From Sulfolobales archaeon HS-7 (lineage in GTDB: Archaea; Thermoproteota; Thermoprotei_A; Sulfolobales; Sulfolobaceae): a DNA stretch of 64,000 bases. This document shows, piece after piece, positions 1-6,285 of this stretch. A program made the position numbers and the translations under genes. The number at the start of each line of letters is the position of its first letter. Position 1 is the stretch's first letter. The notes beneath the pieces are model-generated. The model made no database searches and was not told the origin of the DNA. It saw only the letters and a program-made list of their open reading frames with translations. The DNA is taken from positions 2,068,501 through 2,132,500 of the forward strand of contig AP024596.1 in assembly GCA_019704295.1 (NCBI GenBank), written 5' to 3'.

Positions 1-42
1 AAAAGGGATTATAGTATTACTTGAGACTACAATTTTGCTCAG

Positions 43-58
43 TAAACTGGGGAGTTAA
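43..58 (+). repeat. 16-bp recombination-type motif, copy 1
   Basis: TAAACTGGGGAGTTAA. It is one of nine near-identical 16-mers in the first 20.5 kb (consensus TAAACTGGGGAGTTTA, an imperfect palindrome with a GGGG/CCCC core). From memory, this motif is known from the pING family of Sulfolobus conjugative plasmids as a site of recombination. It stands at the head of a leader that is duplicated upstream of the large membrane gene at 8.36 kb. Confidence 0.85.
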
Positions 59-135
59 CACAATTTTTTCTCACGCATATTTTCTTCATTAGATCCCACA
101 TATGCGCTTTTACTGTTTAGTTAACAGTTTTTCAA

Positions 136-171
136 AATTCAATGAGAATAATCAGCATACCCTTTTTAATG
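136..171 (+). promoter_or_regulatory. Promoter with conserved upstream box (copy A)
   Basis: The 18-mer ATTCAATGAGAATAATCA is followed by a CTTTTTAA box A. The same 18-mer plus box A recurs at 8304-8340 in front of the TrbL-like gene, and both stand 80-95 bases after a copy of the 16-bp motif. The box A at 162-169 puts transcription start near 190, so the ATG inside the 18-mer is promoter and not a start codon. Confidence 0.6.
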
Positions 172-192
172 CTGCTTAATAAACATATGCTT

Positions 193-345
193 ATGAGAAT
201 TGAAGATAAGGACGAGAAAGGCGAGGGTTACTTAGTTATTGAAAGTAAGGAAGATTTTAAGAAGTTTAAGGAGGACCTACTCAGACTGGCAAGGGAAAAA
301 GCTAAGGCCCGTAAGCCATCTTATGAGACCCAACCTCCCAAATAA
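193..345 (+). CDS. Small charged protein, possible antitoxin
   Basis: This 50-residue protein is highly charged: an acidic N-terminal half (MRIEDKDEKGEGYLVIES) is followed by a basic amphipathic helix rich in K and R. The ATG at 193 (or 187) is chosen because box A at 162-169 predicts a leaderless mRNA beginning there; the frame is open back to 142 but that part is promoter. The gene runs tail to tail into a RelE-like toxin gene and overlaps it by 44 bases, which suggests an antitoxin. Antitoxins normally precede the toxin on the same strand, so the pairing is inferred from position and composition only. Confidence 0.5.
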   Translation: MRIEDKDEKGEGYLVIESKEDFKKFKEDLLRLAREKAKARKPSYETQPPK

Positions 346-607
346 ACACGATACAGTTTTTTGGATCAGCACTATAAAGTATCCTTATATCACCCGTAAC
401 CTCTATGGAAAACATGGGATTTCCATACTTATCCTTTCCCAGTTTCTCTCTGGAGTATTTGAAAGGGTTTTCCTGTAATAGTTCTAGTTTCTCTGAAATA
501 AGCATTATCAGCTTATCATTATACGTATCCGTAGCATACTCTAAAAACTCTCTGTAACTCTTTACCTTCCTCATCATGAACTTCAATTCCCAATCCTTAC
601 AAACCAC
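302..607 (-). CDS. RelE/ParE-superfamily toxin-like protein
   Basis: The 101-residue protein has the RelE-type plan: an N-terminal helical hairpin, a basic middle (NPFKYSREKLGKDKYGNP), then consecutive beta strands (FSIEVTGDIRILYSAD, NCIVFIWEVGSHKMAYG). The closing VGSHKMAYG resembles the last strand of archaeal RelE proteins. RelE enzymes cleave mRNA on the ribosome. The GTG at 607 follows a GTTTTTAAATC box A by about 25 bases, as expected for a leaderless transcript; the methionines at residues 11-12 are alternatives. It converges with the small ORF at 193-345. Confidence 0.6.
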   Translation of the reverse strand: MVCKDWELKFMMRKVKSYREFLEYATDTYNDKLIMLISEKLELLQENPFKYSREKLGKDKYGNPMFSIEVTGDIRILYSADPKNCIVFIWEVGSHKMAYGP

Positions 608-752
608 AATAAATGAAATAGAAAAATGATTTAAAAACTTTTCTCTTTTCGTTTAATATCTCATCAGGAATAATAGTTGTGAAAAGTGAAGTGGCGTTCG
701 TGATTCTGTCCTTCCTGATATTTTACTCCCCGATAAAATCCAGGGCTCCTTT

Positions 753-908
753 TCACTTCTTCCTCCCGCCCCTCCTTCTCTTCTGTGCAGTGCCCATGCT
801 CTTTAGCATTCTGTACTCCTCTATTCTGGTGATCGTTTCTCTCACATCAGTGACTCCTTTCAACTTCTCCACTAACCCTTTCTCGCCCACGTAACTCAAC
901 CACGTCAC
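753..908 (-). CDS. Small basic protein, unknown function
   Basis: The 51-residue frame starts at GTG (VTWLSYVGEKGLVEKL) and ends in a strongly basic tail (QKRRRGGRKK), which suggests nucleic-acid or membrane contact. A GAGGT-type ribosome site lies about 13 bases upstream. It follows a 33-codon ORF on the same strand. The 50 bases between them read as protein in another frame (YIKEDLACVEYHLR, then stop), so both pieces may derive from one longer gene broken by frameshifts. I do not recognise the family. Confidence 0.45.
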   Translation of the reverse strand: MTWLSYVGEKGLVEKLKGVTDVRETITRIEEYRMLKSMGTAQKRRRGGRKK

Positions 909-954
909 TATATAGGCTTACCTCAGGTGGTACTCGACGCAAGCGAGGTCCTCC

Positions 955-1056
955 TTAATATAGCCTCGTCATCTCGTCCTTGAGCTCTTCCACGTTGTGG
1001 GCTACGCCGCTGTCAACAGTTTCAGATAAACCGTGAAGTTTGTGTAATTTATACAT
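955..1056 (-). CDS. 33-residue ORF at head of small minus-strand operon
   Basis: It runs from ATG (MYKLHKLHGLSETV) to TAA in RLY. A clear box A (TTTATAAAATA) sits about 20 bases before the ATG, typical of a leaderless gene. The C-terminal part (NVEELKDEM) looks coiled-coil. Immediately after the stop the reading continues convincingly in another frame, so this may be the N-terminus of a frameshifted gene shared with the downstream 51-residue ORF. Its promoter is back to back with that of the noncoding RNA candidate starting near 1090. Confidence 0.4.
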   Translation of the reverse strand: MYKLHKLHGLSETVDSGVAHNVEELKDEMTRLY

Positions 1057-1087
1057 AAAACATATTTTATAAATCTTGTCACCAGAT

Positions 1088-1315
1088 GTGGATGAGTTTT
1101 CCCGAAAGGTGACAGGGCACAAGATGGCGGGTTTCCCCGCATCGATGAGCAGGTGTGGGTTGGGGTTATCCCGTTAATGAGACGAAGAAGGATGAATGAG
1201 GCAATGCCCCGTAACTTCGGTGAAGTCCAAGGGCTAAGGATTGAGATGAAATGTCATGAAATCTTATGAAGCCCAAACCCCTACTACCCTCTCATAAGAC
1301 TTGAAGTAGAAAGGC
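1088..1315 (+). ncRNA. Structured noncoding RNA candidate 1
   Basis: A box A (TTTTATAAAT, 1065-1074) predicts transcription from about 1090. The roughly 225 bases that follow contain no convincing ORF but are rich in self-complementarity. A hairpin GCGGG-TTTC-CCCGC lies near 1126-1139. A long stem GGGCTaAGGATT pairs with AATCTTatgaAGCCC around an AT-rich loop near 1230-1277. The segment is G-rich, unlike its AT-rich surroundings, and ends in a T run. A second candidate of similar size and style lies at 10.9 kb. The family is not recognised. Confidence 0.4.
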
Positions 1316-1323
1316 TCCATTTT

Positions 1324-1854
1324 TCAACCTCGTCTTAATTGGCTTTTTAAAGGGGAAGAGAACGATAGCAGTTGATAATGATAATAATATCCGTGAAATG
1401 AAAGGACCAGCATAACGAACCCCAGGAAGATAGCCGCGCCATTGATAAAAGAGTTATCATACCTATAGTGGGCTAATGCGAACCTCGTCCACTTCCCCTC
1501 TTTCTTTACGTATATCCCTGCCTCAGTGAAAGCGTCAAGAATCATGTGAGAGGGGCCTATCACTATGGATAGGAGCAGAAACCAGGGAATGTCGCCATAA
1601 AGAAAACCCAGAACAAAGAAGGGTATTGACGGGAGCATACCCCACACTGCAGATCTTGGGACCGTGTGGGTCAGCGGAGTCCGGGTAGGTATTGTACCGT
1701 GTCTTGTGTGTATCTCTTTATGTCCCAACCTGTCTATGATGAGGTTTCCAGCCACTGATAGGATCCCTGCTAGGACTAGGTAGTATGAGGTGAAACTACT
1801 GAGAAGCAAGGCGAGGATACCAGCTGTAAACACGTAATGGGTAACGAGTCTCAT
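1324..1854 (-). CDS. DUF1286-like integral membrane protein
   Basis: The 176-residue protein has four or five hydrophobic segments. Conserved-looking polar motifs sit between them: DRLGHKEIHTRHGTIPTRTPLTHT (residues about 41-64) and IGPSHMILDAFTEAGIY (about 99-115). The H/D pattern resembles the YdjM/LexA-regulated membrane hydrolase group and the DUF1286 family, which I recall from Sulfolobus plasmids and chromosomes. The start at 1854 is back to back with the VirB4-like gene. The same A/T tract (GTTTTTAAAAAAG on this strand) serves as box A for both, so expression may be coupled. Confidence 0.55.
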   Translation of the reverse strand: MRLVTHYVFTAGILALLLSSFTSYYLVLAGILSVAGNLIIDRLGHKEIHTRHGTIPTRTPLTHTVPRSAVWGMLPSIPFFVLGFLYGDIPWFLLLSIVIGPSHMILDAFTEAGIYVKKEGKWTRFALAHYRYDNSFINGAAIFLGFVMLVLSFHGYYYHYQLLSFSSPLKSQLRRG

Positions 1855-1864
1855 TTCTCATCGA

Positions 1865-1888
1865 TAATTTGCTTTTTTAAAAACCGTT
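1865..1888. promoter_or_regulatory. Shared divergent promoter
   Basis: A near-symmetric tract (TTTTTTAAAAA) lies between the start codons at 1854 (minus) and 1896 (plus). It can be read as box A in either direction at the normal distance, so the DUF1286-like and VirB4-like genes share one promoter core. Confidence 0.5.
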
Positions 1889-1895
1889 AGTAGTG

Positions 1896-3794
1896 ATGAG
1901 TTCAAAAGTAGCTAAGAAAAAGAGGGAACTAAGCCCAGCTGTCTGGTATGAAGTGATAGGAACTCCTTTCTTTCTTGAAGAAGAGAAGCAGAGAGACCAG
2001 CTTCTTAACGACTTCGCTACCGAAATTAAATCGCATAAATACACGGTAGCGTGGGCAATCGGCAAAAAAACACAGATAGAGATAGAGGAGGGATACTTAA
2101 GAAACTCAACCGAAAGTAAATTCTATTTAGGATTTCTAGAGCAAGATGAAAAGCCGATATTATTCAAATATATTAATAGGCATAATACACTCCCAGAGCC
2201 ACGTAAAGAAATAGATTATGTTACAGATACATATATAAAATTTAAGGACGGAACTTATGGACAAGTAGTATGGCTTGCTGGATTTGAAAAACTAGTACTC
2301 GAGGGAATCCTCAGCGTCATCTATCCGCTCGATATTTCGCCATCACAGACAGAAGTGTTTTTAGAAGTAACTACGGATGATGGGAGCGGAAAATTCGAGC
2401 AACGCTTCAGGAGCTATTTAGGTAGTATACTCAGCAGATCAGCTAGGTACATAGCGCATACGAATATCAGCAGTAACTTGCTAGAGCTTAAGAACAACGC
2501 GGATGACTTACAGTCTAGGATAAACGAAGGGAAACAACCAATAGCGATAAGGGGATTTGTTACTGTTATTGATAATGACATTAGCAGTTTAGAAGCTGCA
2601 ACTGAAAAAGTGCAGTTTCAGTTGAATCGATTCGGTGTGAAAACTAAACTACTGAAGAAAATACATTTCATCTTCTATCAGCTAAAGCACGATAGGTTTC
2701 ATGCTTACTGGAAGTATACTACTAACAACTATGCGGCATTACTGTATCCTTTCGGCGTCTTCAGGATTGAAGAACAAGATAGTATCTTTTTGGGATATGA
2801 CAGGATTTCTGGAAACCCGATCTATATCAACCCATGGCTTACTGGAATTTGGAAAACTAACCCTCACGGTCTTATCACTGGTTTATCAGGCAGCGGAAAG
2901 ACTACCACCGCTGGAGTTTTGATTTATCGCGCAGTTAAGAAATATGATCCTTATATATATGTAATCGACCCGATGAATAACTTTTCTAAGTTTTTCCAAA
3001 AATTTGAAATTCCAGCAAAGATAATCACTCTTGAAAAAGAGAAGCCTATGGGACTGGATCCTGTCAAAATCGCAATGAACTCTGGAGGTGTGTTATCAAT
3101 TAACGATTTTGTAGGGATTTTACTAAGCAGTTATAATATTCCACCTCAAGGTAGAGGATTTGTTAAGAAGGAATTAGAAAGTAGTGAAAACACGGAAGAA
3201 GCCGTAGATAGAATCTGTCAGAAAGACGCTGAGATATGTAAGTATGCACAGGATATGGTTACCGGATATGACAGAAATATTTGGGCAGGGGAAGGAATAG
3301 ATTTCGTTTCAAAGAGAATAGTGATCAACCTCGGTGATATGCCAGATTATATGAGGAAAATAGTAATGACACTTCTAACGGCTTCTACTAGAGCAACGCT
3401 TAACAGAATTGATAGAAAAAGTTACAAACCCGTTTTGATGGATGAGGCACACAGGATCTTTGATGATGAATCTTCAGCTTACTTTGTAGAGAAACTGTAC
3501 AGGGAAGGTAGAGCTTTACACGCCTCGACGTGGACCATTACACAGTCAATCCGTGACTATTACTATAATCAAAGAACTGAGACGATACTAACACAAGCAG
3601 AAACCCAAATCTTGATGAACCATGACGGGAGTGAGAAAGATGCCCTGCAGAAGGCTGGCTTAAATGATGAAGAGATAGAATTTCTGACGAACAATCCAGG
3701 GCGGGGCCAGGGAATATTACGGTTAGGAAGTATCAAGACTTTCGTAAATGTGACATTGACGGAAAAAGAACTCGAGGTGTTGAGAACTGAGTAG
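1896..3794 (+). CDS. VirB4/TrbE-like conjugation ATPase
   Basis: The roughly 632-residue protein belongs to the HerA/FtsK-type conjugation ATPases. It has an N-terminal VirB4-like domain, then Walker A GLSGSGKTTT near residue 330 and Walker B PVLMDEAHRIF near residue 513. A sensor-like TITQSIRDYYY segment follows. Size and architecture match the TrbE-like ORF of about 630 residues in pNOB8-type plasmids. Such ATPases power pilus assembly or substrate transfer at the membrane. ATG 1896 is preferred to GTG 1893 from the box A at 1871-1885. The next gene begins two bases after its stop, suggesting co-translation. Confidence 0.85.
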   Translation: MSSKVAKKKRELSPAVWYEVIGTPFFLEEEKQRDQLLNDFATEIKSHKYTVAWAIGKKTQIEIEEGYLRNSTESKFYLGFLEQDEKPILFKYINRHNTLPEPRKEIDYVTDTYIKFKDGTYGQVVWLAGFEKLVLEGILSVIYPLDISPSQTEVFLEVTTDDGSGKFEQRFRSYLGSILSRSARYIAHTNISSNLLELKNNADDLQSRINEGKQPIAIRGFVTVIDNDISSLEAATEKVQFQLNRFGVKTKLLKKIHFIFYQLKHDRFHAYWKYTTNNYAALLYPFGVFRIEEQDSIFLGYDRISGNPIYINPWLTGIWKTNPHGLITGLSGSGKTTTAGVLIYRAVKKYDPYIYVIDPMNNFSKFFQKFEIPAKIITLEKEKPMGLDPVKIAMNSGGVLSINDFVGILLSSYNIPPQGRGFVKKELESSENTEEAVDRICQKDAEICKYAQDMVTGYDRNIWAGEGIDFVSKRIVINLGDMPDYMRKIVMTLLTASTRATLNRIDRKSYKPVLMDEAHRIFDDESSAYFVEKLYREGRALHASTWTITQSIRDYYYNQRTETILTQAETQILMNHDGSEKDALQKAGLNDEEIEFLTNNPGRGQGILRLGSIKTFVNVTLTEKELEVLRTE

Positions 3795-3795
3795 A

Positions 3796-4044
3796 ATGCT
3801 AACTATCAAGCAGGTTCTAGATAGGATCATTAGAGTAGCAGAGATGAGGGGATATAACGTGGAGGCCTACGATAATCATCTGATCATTTATGGTGACGAG
3901 TTTAAGACAGACGTTACGGTTATAGATGATAACGTGATAATGATACAATCTCGAGGGTACCCTAAGGATAGGATAGACATCGTAAAAGCCTTTGAGATTG
4001 TAAATAAGAATGATAAAGAGCTAATCGACCTACTAAATTTGTAA
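3796..4044 (+). CDS. Small conserved-type plasmid protein, unknown
   Basis: This 82-residue soluble protein alternates beta-rich (LIIYGDEFKTDVTVIDDNVIMIQ) and helical parts. The ATG lies immediately after the VirB4-like stop codon, so it is in the same transcript and its product may be an accessory of the transfer ATPase. There are no recognisable catalytic motifs. A minus-oriented copy of the 16-bp motif follows at 4056-4070. Confidence 0.6.
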   Translation: MLTIKQVLDRIIRVAEMRGYNVEAYDNHLIIYGDEFKTDVTVIDDNVIMIQSRGYPKDRIDIVKAFEIVNKNDKELIDLLNL

Positions 4045-4055
4045 TTTTCTCAAGG

Positions 4056-4070
4056 AAACTCCCCAGTTTA
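4056..4070 (-). repeat. 16-bp recombination-type motif, copy 2
   Basis: It reads AAACTCCCCAGTTTA on the plus strand, the reverse orientation of the copies at 43 and 8221. It lies just after the VirB4 operon stop codon and before the next promoter. Confidence 0.8.
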
Positions 4071-4135
4071 CTGGTAATACCTTTTTTGCATAGAGAAGCC
4101 TGATATAGTGCTATTTTAAATATCACTTATTCTTG

Positions 4136-4969
4136 ATGAGCAATTATATAGTGAATAACGAAGGTTTCCTAGTCGATCCAAATACGGGTGAAATTGTAGA
4201 CGAGTTTAGTTATCGTATTGACTATACTAATTTTTATAATACAACTCTATATGAAACTTTAGCTATAAAGAGAATTGAAAGAACTGTTACACAAATACCA
4301 AAAATTAATGTTAAGAGGTACTTAGTATCCTTACTCCCATCGAGACTTAAGGAAGAATTTTTGAGTGGAGCGAGCAAAATCAGTGATAAAGCAGAAGTCT
4401 TTGCACATTTTATTGGCCTTTGTAGAGAATATGGAATAATATTCGACTTCGATAAACTCAGAGAGAGTCTTGATATTAGCAAAATAAGTCTAAGGCGGGC
4501 GAGGAAGGAAATTATGATGAAGAACAAACAGAGGCCGTGGGAAAGGGTTGATAAAATCTTCTTTGAGATAAGTGATGAAATTGAAAGAAAGTATTGGCTT
4601 GCTTCGGTACTTGTTGTAATCGAATATCAGAGACGCGGGATAGAAATAAATATTGATGAAATTAAGAGGCATTTGGAAGTTGAAGTAAAAACAAAAAGTA
4701 GTTATTTGACTTATTTACTTAGAAATGGGAAAAATTCAATACTGGAACCATATCCTTGTTTTAAGTATATGTTATGCCCTCACGCAGCTCTTTCGAAAAT
4801 AAAGTTTAGTAAGAAAAAATTCGTTGTAATGCACTTAGGTAAGGAAGAAAATTGTTGTTTTGTTGTATCCGCGAAGAAAGTCGAGAGAATACTTTCTAAA
4901 ATGGAAGTACATTATGAGGCGATGAAAAATAAGGAAAATACAGTTCAGTTACCTCAAGTCAATCAGTAG
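4136..4969 (+). CDS. Helical protein, possibly cyclin-fold (TFB-like)
   Basis: The 277-residue protein starts at ATG 4136, about 20 bases behind a GCTATTTTAAATATC box A (TTG 4133 is an alternative). After an N-terminal segment containing DPNTGEIVDEF come two helical blocks. The first (LPSRLKEEFLSGASKISDK through ISKISLRRARKEI, about 68-130) and the second (about 140-205) have the spacing of cyclin boxes in archaeal TFB; no zinc ribbon is present. The C-terminal part has cysteines (YPCFKYMLCPH, ENCCF). The TFB likeness is pattern-level inference; the protein could be an unrelated tra protein. Confidence 0.5.
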   Translation: MSNYIVNNEGFLVDPNTGEIVDEFSYRIDYTNFYNTTLYETLAIKRIERTVTQIPKINVKRYLVSLLPSRLKEEFLSGASKISDKAEVFAHFIGLCREYGIIFDFDKLRESLDISKISLRRARKEIMMKNKQRPWERVDKIFFEISDEIERKYWLASVLVVIEYQRRGIEINIDEIKRHLEVEVKTKSSYLTYLLRNGKNSILEPYPCFKYMLCPHAALSKIKFSKKKFVVMHLGKEENCCFVVSAKKVERILSKMEVHYEAMKNKENTVQLPQVNQ

Positions 4970-5039
4970 CTCAGATGAAGCACTGTTCTCTGGTCTCAGT
5001 AAGGAAATCAAGACAAAACAGATTCTAGTCTTTGCAGGA

Positions 5040-5444
5040 TTGGCAATAATCGCGTTAATAGTCGTCCATAGAAGCGTTATCCTAGCAATCCCGTTCTTTC
5101 TTGCCGGCATAGTCTATGTGAATTATTCAGATGATATAATGCCCCTCTCAAATTACTTAGCTACGCTCCAGGAATATAGAAAACTTAAACAACCAAAAAT
5201 TCAAAAACAAAAAGTAGAACGGGAGAAAGAAAGGAATATTAAACTACCAAAAATTCCTACCGAAGTTCAACTTGTTATGGTATCAGTAGTTTCAATAGCA
5301 TCGGGATTTTACGGCATATATCAGTCGTTTTCTATAAACATAATAGGTATAATAGTGGGAAGTGTTCTAGTAGGATTAGGGCTTGTGATTCTATTGGCCA
5401 TCGTTTCACCCCTTTTAAATGGGATATTAAATGAAGGAAGATGA
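5040..5444 (+). CDS. Membrane protein of transfer module
   Basis: It has two pairs of hydrophobic helices (residues about 1-27 and 80-130) around a basic, K/Q-rich cytoplasmic-type loop. The start is uncertain. TTG 5040 is the first conventional start, but the frame is open and protein-like upstream (DEALFSGLSKEIKTKQILVF), so translation may begin inside the end of the preceding gene. It overlaps the next gene by four bases (ATGA). Position beside a VirB4-like ATPase suggests a VirB3/VirB6-like membrane component. This is inference from context. Confidence 0.55.
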   Translation: MAIIALIVVHRSVILAIPFFLAGIVYVNYSDDIMPLSNYLATLQEYRKLKQPKIQKQKVEREKERNIKLPKIPTEVQLVMVSVVSIASGFYGIYQSFSINIIGIIVGSVLVGLGLVILLAIVSPLLNGILNEGR

Positions 5445-5689
5445 AGTGGTTTAGGAGATATCATAGCGAGGGATTCGGTCTTAAGACAATGATATCAGGG
5501 GCCGCAGCAGGTTTGATGTTCGCTTTCGCAGCAAGCCCAACGACAATAGCAACTTTGTTCGGCGGTACATGGCCTAACTACGTCCCACAAGCTCCGTTCC
5601 AGATCTTCAGTGCGATAGCAGGGATCGGATTAGGGTATGAAACCTTCCATCTCTATAGAGAATATCAAAAATTAATTAGAAAAAAGTGA
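5441..5689 (+). CDS. Small two-helix membrane protein
   Basis: The 82-residue protein has a basic N-terminus (KWFRRYHSEGF), two hydrophobic segments separated by GGTWPNYVPQAP, and a basic end (LIRKK). Size and topology recall VirB2/VirB3-type pilus components, but no signature proves it. The start codon overlaps the stop of the upstream membrane gene, so the two are translationally coupled. It converges with the M48 protease gene, overlapping by 18 bases. Confidence 0.55.
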   Translation: MKWFRRYHSEGFGLKTMISGAAAGLMFAFAASPTTIATLFGGTWPNYVPQAPFQIFSAIAGIGLGYETFHLYREYQKLIRKK

Positions 5690-6256
5690 CTTAAGAAACA
5701 GTCTGAATAAAGATACACCTTTTTTATAATATTCTTCATTTATTCTTACTTTTTCTGGCGGATGACTCCAAAATATCCAGTGTAATAGTAGTCCAAGTTT
5801 ATTCTTCTCTAGTTTAATCGGAGTATACTTTCGTCCTGTGATTTCATAAGCGAAAATATCAGCTCTTCTCTCTTCATTTTTCTTACGCCACTTTACTATG
5901 ATGAACATAACAAAAGCCGTCAGCCAGTTCCATGGTAAGCTTAGCAAAAATAGGGGAAAGATTACTACTGATGTCAGTAAAGGATCAAGTAAGAAATTAT
6001 CATGGATTAAATGTCCCAGTTCATGATAATATGCCGCCTTATCTTCTTCAATTCCTCTATAGAGAATTTTCTTTCCATTTAACATCTTATAGGAAAAATA
6101 ACCGCGTGCGGGACACTCATAAAACTCGATATTAAAGAGGGATCGCTTAACGCAGATAGACTGTTTAGCGTCTCTATATGCCCTAATCTCACTTTGTAGC
6201 ATTAGAAATAGAAATGCTCCCGTATAAGTTATTACTACAAGTATGGTTTCCATCAT
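5672..6256 (-). CDS. Membrane M48-family zinc metalloprotease
   Basis: The 194-residue protein carries HELGH at about residues 78-82, the HExxH zinc-binding and catalytic motif. It is followed by two membrane segments and EERRADIFAYEITG at about 128-141, which supplies the third ligand region typical of HtpX/M48 peptidases. An N-terminal hydrophobic helix anchors it. It is short for HtpX (about 280-320) but complete in core motifs. It is probably a plasmid-borne membrane protease that processes or clears envelope or transfer proteins. The start codon is only 29 bases from the start of the divergent surface-protein gene. Confidence 0.75.
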   Translation of the reverse strand: MMETILVVITYTGAFLFLMLQSEIRAYRDAKQSICVKRSLFNIEFYECPARGYFSYKMLNGKKILYRGIEEDKAAYYHELGHLIHDNFLLDPLLTSVVIFPLFLLSLPWNWLTAFVMFIIVKWRKKNEERRADIFAYEITGRKYTPIKLEKNKLGLLLHWIFWSHPPEKVRINEEYYKKGVSLFRLFLKSLFSN

Positions 6257-6285
6257 TTTTAACAGTTTTAAAAAATAGAGGAAGA
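6257..6285. promoter_or_regulatory. 29-bp shared divergent promoter
   Basis: The spacer between the protease ATG (6256, minus) and the surface-protein ATG (6286, plus) consists of TTTTTAACAGTTTTAAAAAA. It offers one box A per strand, with overlapping footprints. Transcription of the two genes should compete for the same site. Confidence 0.5.

Noticed and set aside
679..894. Plus-strand ORF rich in F, L, S and P
   Set aside because: It is the antisense shadow of the 753-908 minus-strand ORF and has no promoter; composition reflects the opposite strand.
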